From Sarcocystis neurona (taxonomy: Eukaryota; Apicomplexa; Conoidasida; Eucoccidiorida; Sarcocystidae), in contig KL647306.1 in NCBI GenBank assembly GCA_000727475.1, positions 1,189,609 through 1,253,608 on the forward strand: a stretch of 64,000 nt of DNA, in the 5' to 3' direction. A program made the translations under genes and the position numbers. Shown piece by piece: positions 48,001 to 60,100 of the stretch (position 1 is the first letter of the stretch; each line of letters begins with the position of its first letter). A model generated the notes under the pieces. The model searched no databases and was not told the origin of the DNA. It saw nothing but the letters and a program-made list of their open reading frames with translations.

Positions 48001-51000
48001 CGGTTCAGGACACAGGACACTTTTTGTGTGTAGGTCATCAGGGCGACTGCTAGAGCTGCGCATGCAGCAGCAAGTATATGTGCGTGTACATCCTCGCATT
48101 CACGGGGGGGAAGCGCAAGAGAGGAACAGAGCGCGGGATGAAGACGGAGAAAAACAGACACATTTGTGAAAGTTGGCGGGGAAGCGTCTAGTACACAGAG
48201 ACGCTTCTGCAGTTTATCAGGACGATTCGAACATGCGACCCCGCTGTGGAGACGGACACAGAGAGGGGACCAAGAGAGGCTGCTGCTGCGCAGCGAGACG
48301 GGGAGAGGAGACGGAAATATATATTTGGAGAGCTGCAGAGGAGTTCCCGTCACAGAAAGGCTCTCCACGCACGAGAACCAACTGCTGTCACGGACGACGA
48401 CAGCTACCCAGACGGCAGCAACCCACCTGCACGCTCCCTGACACAGAACCAGAAAACTACACATATATATATATATATATTACAGACACATATATACAGA
48501 GCGGCATGCAGCGCACAGCAACAGCAGCAAAGCGGGAGCTGCGGGAACAGGAAGAAGAAGAAGCAGCAGCAGGAACAGCGCAGCAACAGAGAGAAAGCGG
48601 CACGCAGCGCACAGCAACAGCAGCAAAGCGGGGAGTGAGCGACGAAGACGCCGAAGCAGCAGCAGGAGCAGCAGCAGGTCACCTGCGGCAGCCTTGGCGT
48701 CAGAGCGGAAGGGAAACGGCGTAAATGCGCCAAGAACTTCGTGCGTCGTCGTCGCTATAATCAGCAGCATCGGCTGGTTGTAGTGCTGCTCCACTTGATG
48801 CAGCAGCGCAGTGATACTCATCCCGTTCTTCTCGCTCGTATACACCAAGTGCGGAACCTGGAGGATCCCATAGACGAAGAGAGGTAAAAAGATGAATAGA
48901 TTACAACACTTCCAATAAGGGGCTTGGCTACACATGTCTGTTTAGACTACGCGAGTGCTCACACGCCGGTGTACATACACCCGAGGTTGTGGGGCTGCTG
49001 TGCGCTGCCTCGCACGGCAGTCATATACGCGCCAATCTTCTCCGTTCCGTACACCACACTAATGACCAAAGTGTCCACAAAAAAGCCCTGTACATACATG
49101 CACACGTCTATCATATATTATATGTATCAAATATATATTATATGTTGCTTACATTATATATTATACATATATTACGTATATACAACAGTGGTGGCCAAAC
49201 TGTCCACAGAAAGCCCTGTACATGCACACATATATCACATATTATATGTATCATCTATATTATATATATTATATATTATGTACCTTATATATATTACATA
49301 TTATGCGTAATATATTATACATATATTACATATGCAACAGTGGTGAGGAAACTGTCCTGGGAAGTCGTGTGCACATAATATACATATAATATATATAATA
49401 GTAATAAATTATATATTAGGTTAGATAATATGTATTTATGATATATTATAAATGTATATATAACATATATATGATATATATTATATGTACGTGGAAGTAC
49501 TACGCCAGCACCCACATATGCGTGTGTGTGTACGAATCACCGCATCAGCACCTCGTCACAAATGCGGACGGGGGAAACGCGACAACCCACCCACAAAAAC
49601 GTAAACACACAAAACACCCCAACACGTATTTCCAAAACTTATATATACATATATACATATACACACAGACATATATATGCATATGTATTCATATAAATTT
49701 CTCTATACACATACATATATATATACACATATTTCTCTCGCTCTCCCTCTGCACATATATATATATATACAAACAATGGATATGTATTCATATACATATC
49801 TATATATATACATATATATGTCTTTATATATATATACACATATCGGAACACGTATTCCCACAAGTCATATATACGTATACACACAGACATATATATGCAT
49901 ATGTATTCCTATGCATATCCATATATATACATCTATATGTATTTATATATATATACATATCTCTCTCTCTACATATATATATATGTATATATATAAAGCA
50001 ATACTTTCCATATGCTTAGCTATACAAATATATATATATGCATATAAATTGGTAGAGAGATATATATTATAAAATATTCCATACGCTTGGATATATATAT
50101 ATGTATGTATGTATATATGTGTAACGCGATTGTCCAGGCGTTATTTAAAGGAACTTTGACTCGTAACATGTAGAAACAGACACACTGTTCGATACTTGAT
50201 CAAGCAGGTGTATTTATAGGAGTTCTTGACCAACACATACAGGAAGATGAAAAAGAACGTGACCAAACAGAAATATTTAAAGGAGCTCTCGACCCAAAGA
50301 CACACATGTACACAGAAAAGTGACAGCATGTAGCCACACAGAAGGGGTGGGGGGGGGGAGCACAGCAGGAAGAGGTGGTGATGGCGGGGAGGACTGCTGC
50401 TTCGCATAACGCAGGATCTGCCAGAAAACATTTCTGCCTTCCTTTTCTGGCGCACAACAGCAGCGACCCCCCCTAATACTCTCGTGCGTTTTCCTCGCTA
50501 GCCACACATATACGCGTCCACACGTTTTAATGAAACCGCCTGTCAACGCAGAGATCCCTTCCCCCTCCCCCCGAACACGAGAAATAAAAGGACGTCGCCG
50601 CCGCCGAAGGACCGGCCTCGCTGCCAACCAGGAGGAGACGAAGAAGCAGCAGCAGCGTCCGTGTCTTCCTCCGGCAGCATCAGTAGCAGCAGAAGCAGAG
50701 AAACGACCCCTGCACAGATGGGGCGCCGCACCGCTACCGGCAGCAGCAACAGCGGAACAAACGTGTGGGTAACAACAGCAGCAGCAGCCGTCCACGCTTG
50801 ACCCGGGTTCCTCAGCGTGAGCGCATGCAAGACGCGTTTTTGCTGCAGCGGCAGCTGCTGGCCGCACCACGCTTGCGATCCCCCCACTTTTCTCGCAGCA
50901 GCAGCAGCAGCAGAAGCGCGCGGGAACGCCAACGCCACCGGCAGCAGGAGCAGCACGCACGCACAGAGAGACAGCCGGGAACGAAAAAGTTTGCAGTAAC

Positions 51001-52723
51001 AGCAGCAGCAGCAACGTACCAGAATTCGGTCATTTTCGGGCAGCCATCCCCAGAGGGCTTCCCAGTGGTACGGCATGAGCACTTCAGATTCTTCCTGCAG
51101 CCGTGGGCGATGAAAATGACGCTGCAGAGCAACGTTGCGCAGCAGACAGAGTCGTCCACAGGCAGAAACGAAACGGCATAAAAATCTCGCTGCCACAGCC
51201 GCCCAGCGCCCGAGCAGACGCAACAGCAGCAGAGGCAGCAGCAGGACAGCAGCAGCAGCCCGAACGACGTGCCCGACCGAAGAGGAACACACACAGAAGC
51301 AGCGGAAGGCAAGCGGCAGGTACCCCCAGCTGGGCAGCAGCCGACGCACGGAAAGAACACGGCAGCCGAGAGATGCAGCAGCAGCCGCAGCCGCACAGAC
51401 GCCCGCCGGAGCGAAGGTGTCGAGGAGGAAGACCTTGTGGACTGCAGACACTGCAGCGCCAGCAGCTGCTGCTGCGCGGGGCCGGAGAAGAAGCGATCGC
51501 AACACAGCAGCCGCCTGTACGTCTAGCAGCAGCAAAGGACGCACACAGCAGCTGCAGCAGCAGAAACAGACACGAGGTTGCTGAACGTACCATGCGCGTA
51601 GTCATCAGGTACGGACTTGGGAATTCCGCTGTCCACTGGCTGCAGCAGCAACACACCCGCAGCAGTGTAGTAGCAGCAGCAGCAACACAGCAGCAGCAGC
51701 AACACCGTAGCAGCGCAGCGCAGCGACAGCAACAGACAGCAGCAGCACACCGCACGCGCACCCCACATGCATCACAGCAGCACCACGCACAGCATGCGCC
51801 TGCTTCTTCAGCCTGAAGCGGAAGAAACTTGCTGTTGCTGATTTGCAGACCCCTGGCCAGTGCGTGTGAGTTTGTGTGCGTGTCTGGCTCTCTGTGCGTG
51901 CCTGTGTGAAGGCGGGTGTCCCCGAAATTTCTGCATGCGCGGTGTGAAGGACAGCAACAGCAGCGTTCCCCGCCGAGGACGGCTCAGAGGTGACAAATAT
52001 ATGCGCATGCAAATTCACTCCCGTGTAGAGGGTGCTGCACGTACATTTTCTGCACCTGTCCACACAAATCTTCAGCTCACATATTCTACACAAATGCAGC
52101 ATCCCCCACACAGACCCAAGCAACTTCCCACGCATGCGCAGCAGAGACACACACACACGTGAGAACCAACCGCATATATTTACAGACACGTATACATACG
52201 AAAGATGTGTGTGTGTGTGTGTGTGCATGCACCACGACGTATGTAAACATATATGAGACGCAGAAGACACGTAAAAAAGACGTGCGAAGAGATCTATATC
52301 CACATACATACATGTGAATATGTACATACATATACGAGCAGTGTATGGAGAGACACGTACATCTATCGACCCACCTATATATGAGTGTACATATATATGA
52401 AAGATATAGGATGGAACAAGTACATTCCTGTCTCGGGCTATCTATCCATCTATATATATATGTATATAGATGCTCTGACATACATACATATGAAAGCTGT
52501 ACGAAAAAAAGTCGTGTACCCATACATACACATATTCATATACATATATATATATATTAGAAGTGTATGAAGAAACGTGTACCTCTGTATACCCACATAT
52601 ATATATATATATATCAGTATATATCTCTCTCTACACCTATATACATCTACCTCTATATACACATATATATATATATATATATACCAGTATATATCTCTCT
52701 TTACATCTATATACATCTACCTC

Positions 52724-52755
<32 letters not shown>

Positions 52756-55700
52756 TCAGTATATATCTCTCTCTACATCTACATACATCTACCTCTATAT
52801 ACACATATATATACATATATATATATATCAGTATACCTGTATCTGTGCATCCATATACATGTATCTCTACATACAGATATACATATATGTATATTAGTAT
52901 GCATGCATATGAGAGCTATGTACCTCAGTCCGCGTATCCACACATATATGTACGTCTAGGCGGATTGAAGAAATGTTGCACGTCTTCGAGATGAACACAA
53001 GAGATATTACATATATGCACACAAACACACACACATAGTCACCAGCCCTACGCATGCATGCACTTCCACCTATACACACATGCATGTATATCTATGTATG
53101 CATGTATATATGTATGTATGTGAGCATGCGTATTTATAGACAAGAAGGCAGCCGCTTGTGAGGAAGGCAGACGGTCTGTCGAAGGGTCGTCGTGATGGAA
53201 GTGTTGCAGCAAAAAAAGTCACTGCAGCGAGCCACACATACACACTGCATCTATTTCCAGGTGGTGTTCTGTACTGCTCTACAGGGCCTCTTCATAAAAC
53301 GTAGATTTAGTCCTATAAGTATATATGTGCAGATTCAGCAGCACAGACATTTCTCGAAAAACAGAGAGACAGACAGACCGACACGAAAGCGTGTATAAAC
53401 GTGTATCTGCCCTACACTGATACAAACATATATACACTTACATGTATATATGTGTGGGCACCTCTACGTATACATACACATATATATACGTGTGTGCACA
53501 CCTATAGACGTGTAACATAGAGAGACAAACATATAAACACCATATATACAGATTTGCATGGGTACTTCTACATCAAGATATACACACGTATACAAGCGTA
53601 TACGTCTGTACATTCATGTTATACATATATATAACATAGACACAAACATATAAACACTTGAATATATATATATAGATAGATATATGCATGGGCACTTCTA
53701 TATATATATATATACAGATATGTATACTTCTATATAGATGTGCATGTACATGTAGACTTCTGGAGAACAACACACGTGAGTCTGGCGTTCATGTATGCTG
53801 AGCGAGCAGCCGACGCGTCTACACATATAGCCAATAGTAGACATGCTGGTGTATATATGTATATATACAGTGGGTTAGATGTGTTAATAGCTATATAGAC
53901 ACACAGTTATATATATAGACACGCACACATATATATATGCTGACGGAAGGGAAGACAGGGACGCCGAGCGAGAGCCAATAGTAGACACCCTGGTGTATAT
54001 CTATATATATATATATACATTGGGACAGATATGTTAATAGCTATATAGACACACAGTTATATATATATAGACACACACATATACATGTAGGCTGACGAAA
54101 GGGAGGACAGGAACGCAGACAGAGACGCCTGCAAATCTTCGGGAAGAAATGTGAGCGACGTCCCTCTCGACAGCATATACGCCCCAACTTCTGTACGTCA
54201 GTAAACAGCAGCCGACTCGTAGATAATCCACGACCCACACCCCTGCGGTATATACATATGTGTGTGTGTGTGTGACATATATATACATATATATATATAT
54301 GCATATATATGTATGTGCGTGTGCGTGACATATATATATATATGTATGTACGTATATGTACATATACGGTATATACATATACATGTATATACATGTATAT
54401 TTATATGTGCATGTGTGTGTGTGTGTGTGTCATAGATATATATATATATGTGCGTGTGTGTGATTGATATATAGATACACATGTATGTATATGTGTGTGT
54501 GATATATATGTCAGGGGGTTAACGTGGTGGAGCGCGTACCTGAACGGCTTGTCGATACGTAGCTTGTAGCGGAAAGCGACCTGCAGGCCAGAGAATCACC
54601 CCCCCGCATGCAAGACATGCCCCATATTCCGCATGCAGCTAGCCAGCAGCAACACTCTCCTCCCCTGCAGCAGCTAACATTTCCGCGTGTCCCGGGGGCA
54701 GACACATCCACGCCGCCGGGGTTCACCACTGCGTCCTGCTGGGCAGCAGAACTTCTACTACGTTCGCAACGACGCGCACATCTGCAAGGAAATGCATGCG
54801 GGTCTACACATACACCAGTACACACGGAAGGACCCATCCGTAAATACCGAGGCACACCCCCCTACATATATATGAGCTGGACATTATATGACTGAGTATA
54901 TATCTGCATGTATTCCCTACACATACACACAAGCAGGAAATACAAAGGGGCGGCGACAACGCGGCGCGGGAAACACTATGGCACACATATGTATACATAT
55001 GGTTATGTACCCTTGCGCATGCGTAGTATATATATACATGTTGTATATATAGGAATATGTACGTATGGATGCATGGATATATATATGTGTACGTATGGGC
55101 GAAAAGAGGCACGTGACTACTCGTCGGGGAGTAGACACCCGCTGACGGAAGTTGCTGCAAAAGTGTGGACTGCGTGGATGTGCACACACACGAATACCGC
55201 ACAGCGACTCGCGCGTTTGCGTCCTTCATTTATGACATATTTATATACGCATCGATGTGTGAATTCACGTATATATGCGGGACAGGCTCAATTTGAGGAC
55301 GCATGCACCTTCGCAAGTACATACAAGAAACACACAAGTATACCTCTGCTCGTATCGACGTTTCACTTTTTCATATAAAGAGATGTGTGGATTCGCGGAT
55401 ATGTAGAGGACAGCTCCATTCTACACGTCTGTACGTTTATCGAGGACACATACGAGACACACAGCGACGCTACATTCACTCGGGCCTATCCTTCATATAT
55501 ATATGTGTGTTTGCATACATACATATATATATGTCGTGTGTGCGCTGCACTTGCCCCTGTACTTGATTCGCACACATATGGGTGTATATACTTATGTGAA
55601 AGCATGTGTATGCATGTGTAGGTCCATATATATGTAGAGTTGAATGGGGAAATGATGTACAGTCCTTCTTACCGTTGACAGCGTGTCGAGGGTAATTTTG

Positions 55701-57145
55701 GGGTCATCTCCGCAGTTGTAGAGAATCTCCTCCGCGGCGTCGTGATGCCGGCATTCCAGCAGCGACGGCTGCAGCAGCAGCAACAGCAAGAAGAGCGACA
55801 GAACGACAGGAGAACTGCAACACCAGGCGCAGCAACAAACCCGGGCGCGGCACGGGAGCAGCAGCGACACGCACCGAGGAACTGCAACAGCAGGCGCAGC
55901 AACAAATCAGCAGCACACGAGCAGCAACAACAGCAGTAGAGTAGTCCCAGGGGGACTGCGCAGCAGCGCGTCAGCGCAGCCAGCGCGGCGGAGGAGGGAA
56001 AGCAGGGGGAAAAGCAGCAGCAGCAGTAGCACCATCAGCAGCAGCAGTAGCAGCAGCACCAGCATTACCAGCAGCAATAACAGTAACAGCAGCAGTAGCA
56101 GCAAAAGTAGCAGTAGCACCAGCAGTAGCAGGGAAGCAGGGGCAACGTTGCAGCTCGTCGTCAGGCAGGCGTCACAGGAAGAAACGCCGAGGAGTCGCAG
56201 CATGCAGCACAAAAAGAACTCTGCGGGGAAGAAGCAGAGCGCAGCACAGCAGTTCCTTCCTCAGGGCAGCAGCAGATCTCCCGCAGACGACGCAGTGTCT
56301 TCCCCAGTGGTGGGAACGCAGTTTATCCAGAAACAGGGAAGTGTGGGCAGAGGCCTCCTGCTGACGCGAGTGGCTACAAAACGAGAAGAGAGGGGACGAC
56401 GAGAGAAGTGCCGCTGTGTTCGGTTTGCTGCCGGCGACCAACACGGGGGAGAGCAAACCAGCGGCTCGCATCACATGCAGACGTGAGGGCCGGCAGACAC
56501 ATACACAGAGGCACGCGTCTTCTTTTTCATCGTCCAGACGCACAGGGGCCCCGCTGCGCCGCGTCTTCGAGCAGCACGGCAGCAAATATACACGAGGATT
56601 CGGCTGCATGCGCCGCGGGAAGCAGCGGGCAGCACAAGGCCCACACGCAGCAAATCCTACACACACACGCAGCCGTATATACATGTCCAGACGCACATAC
56701 ATTCCACCTCACATATCCCTAGGCAGAAGAACAGATATCTCTTTCTATCTACATACACAGAGATATATATGTTTCTATCTATCTATACATATATATATAT
56801 CAGCCAGACACCCACCGGTGGGTTTACATGAGGCAGAAACACTCGTACAAATAAATTTATATAGATGTGTAGCAGCCAAAGACATGCACATCATCTACAC
56901 ACGTCCGTGGCACCAGACATATCCACACACCGAAGCCAGGGACGGGCACGTCCACATGTACGTAGAACCAGGCATAGCCGTACATATATATATATATACA
57001 CCAAAGAGATGCATGCATACGTTTATGTGGCACTAAACCCTATATATAGATGAGCCACAAAGACAGGCCTGTGGCACCAGGCATATCCGTACATATATAT
57101 ATATATACATGCTTATGTATGTGTCACCAGGCATATCCGTACATG

Positions 57146-57176
<31 letters not shown>

Positions 57177-60100
57177 GCTTATGTATCAGTTAAGGGCAGG
57201 TAGGCACGTCCGTACGTGGCAGCAGGGAAACCCTTACCTATTTATACCTCAGAGAAAGTTGTGTGCGTCTACGTATATCTCTATCTAGCGAAAGCGATAC
57301 GCACGGAGAGAGGGGGGGGAGGTCATTACCTCGAGCAGCTTGAGCAGCGCAACGGAGTATCTGAAGAAGACGTTGACGCCTTCGAAGAGAAATGCGCCGT
57401 ATATTCGAAGGACGAAATCAAGCGGCAGCATGCGAGCAAAGCCGTCCTGCACCCCACGGGCGACCCAGGCAGCAACGTCGACCGTCAACGCGCGCAGGTG
57501 TGCGTACAGCCGAGGGAGTCGCTCTGCGATCGTCGCCGTTACAACTTTTACGAGCCTGCAAGTAGAGCAGAAAAAGACCCCACGCACAAGACTCGGTGCT
57601 GCTGCTGCTGCAGGGTCTCTCTCAGAAAACTGCCGACAGCAGGACCTGAAGCGCCTGGGGGAGAGTCCGGGCTGCAGCACCACCTCCTCGGTCGCCTGCC
57701 TCTCAGTCTGCATGCGTGTCTGCTGCCCTCCTCTGCAGCCCGACGGCTCGGGGAAAACTGGGACGTGGGCATGCGCAAAACAGCAGCAGAGGCAGCCATC
57801 CAGACTGCACACGTGCCGCGGTGCTGGCTGCGGCCGACGCTGCTGCTTCCCAGCCACAGGACGCGCAGACGCAAAGGAAAACTCACGCGAGGACCACCCG
57901 CGCAGACACATCGTCCTCTCGCGCACAAAGAAGCAGCAGCAGCAGCAGAAGGATAGAGCAGCAACACGCCGCCGGGCAGTCGTGGGGACCTCCTGCTGCA
58001 GAGCGACAGACGCACCGGCGTGCAGCAGAGAAGCACGGGAGACCCAGTTTCGCTGCTGCGCACGTCGCGCAGCTCCTACGCGGTCGCTGCAGCAGCAGCA
58101 GCTGCAGCTTTGCTACTCAGCTGTCACGAGGAGCGAAGAAGCTGGACCGAAGCTGGCGCAGGCGCACAGAGGCAACGCGCAAACTTGGTGCTGCTGCAGC
58201 TGCCGCATGACAGGGAAAGCCTCCACCACAGGAAGCAGTCACCGCATGCTGCTGCTGCTGCCGCTGTCGCTGAGCAGCTTGGTGCAACAGCCATGCTGCT
58301 GCTCCCGTCGACTGGACTAACCGCACGCATGCAACAGCTCTCTGTGTTGCTGCTGCTGCGGACGCCCCCGCCGACTGAAACGCTCGTACTATAACAGCCA
58401 GAACACCAGTGCTGCTGTTGCTGCTGTGGTGGCCAGACGTGCCGCGCCCAGGCGGCGAGGAAGGAAAACGCACGCCTGCGGCTGCTGCTCGTCCGCACCT
58501 TGTGCGTTAAGAAAGGCATGCCCAAGGCTGCTGCTGTGTGATTCTTACTGATGTGGCGCTTGCATGCGACGCACTGCTGCTGCTGAGATTTGCTGCTTCT
58601 GCCGGTGCGCGTAGGAATAGGCGCGGCGGCACCTTCCCACGCGGCTGCCGCAAAAGCGAAGGAAACGGTGCTGCTGCACTGCTGCAGAAACGAACTGCGC
58701 AACGCGGCCCTTCGACGTCGCTGCTGCTGGGCCACGGACGCGTGAAAGCGTGTGTTGTCTTCTGCTATTGCTGTCTGACGAGACCAGCGGCGTTGCACGG
58801 CTGCTGCTACTGCTGCGGCTGCTACTGCTGCGGCTGCTACTGCTGCGGCTGCTACTGCTGCGGCTGCAACTACTGCGGCTGCTACTGCTGCGGCTGCTGC
58901 TGCTACGGCTGCTACTGCTGTGGCTGCTACTGCTGTGGCTGCTACTGCTGCGGATGCAACTACTGCGGGTCCTGCTGCTGCTGCTGCGGTTCCTGCTGCT
59001 CCTGCAGCTGCTGCTGCTGCTGCGTTCGCTGCTGCTGCGGCTGTTACTGCTGTGGCTGCTGCTGTTGTTGCTGCGGCTGCGGCTGTTGCTGCTGGCAGTG
59101 CTGCAGAGGCTAAGAACGTGGCTGCTGCTATTCGTAACCACCTCGCTCTGCCATACCGGGCTACGGCCACGCATGCAGTGCTCCTGCTGTAGCTGCTGGT
59201 CGCGTTGTTCTGCTGCGCAAGGGAGGAATCTCTGCTGGATTTCTCGTGCAGACGGCGACACTGCTGCTGTGATGTAGATGCGACGGAGACGGCTGCTGTA
59301 GCTGCTGTTGCTTCTCACCTCACGAAGTCTTTCCGCCGAAAGGGCATGAAGGGAGCCTCGTGGTCTGCAGCAGCAGCAGCAAAGGAGTAAAGCAGCAGTG
59401 ACACGCTGCAGTCCGAGCAGCACCAGCAGCAGCAAAGCAGCAAACGCAGCAGTGACGGGTGCCTCTGCCAGCAGCAGCAGCAGGAGCAGCAAAGCAGCAA
59501 ACGAAGCAGTGACGAGTCCCCATGCCAGCAGCAGTAGCAGCAAGTCAAAGAAATAGAGAGTCTCACGCAGATTCGAACAGCGACAGCACTTCCACCGAAG
59601 GAGTGGCGTCAGCAAGAGCCGCAGAACGAACGCGCACAGTAGGAGCAACAGCAGCACCCGATCACCCAACACAGCGCATCAGAACAACAAGAGCGTCACG
59701 GCGCGTATATACACGAGAGCGACGATGCAAAACAGTTGCCTCTTTCTACTACTTTGTCTGCTTTCACTCGTACTGCCCCACGTAATGCTGGTGCTTCTAC
59801 ATTCCCGACTGCTGCTCCTGCTGCTCGGGGTACGCTCGCTCCCGGATTTGCTGCTGCTACCGCTTCTACTACTCTTGCAAACGGGTAACAACCTGCTGTG
59901 GTTCCTGCGCCCTTTCCCCTTCGTGCCGCTGCGCCGCCGCTGTATGCTTCTTCTTCTTCTGCAGTCAGCGACTCTTGGTCGTTGTACTGAGGAAGCGCAC
60001 TTTTTTTCTGCTGCTGCTGCGGCTCTTCCCGACGCTACTTCCTGCGATCCCCGTTGCTGCCGTTCCTGTAACCCCGCTCTTCGTCCCGCTCTCGCTGCGC

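Noticed and set aside
46130..57200. CRISPR-like or rRNA/tRNA features in repeat arrays
   Set aside because: Repeats are diverged TA/GT minisatellites in a eukaryotic intron context; no tRNA cloverleaf or rRNA sequence recognised.
58124..59672. Ala- or Ser/Arg-repeat minus-strand frames of about 350 codons
   Set aside because: Produced by the 15 bp repeat GGCTGCTACTGCTGC; no ordered sequence in most of the frame.
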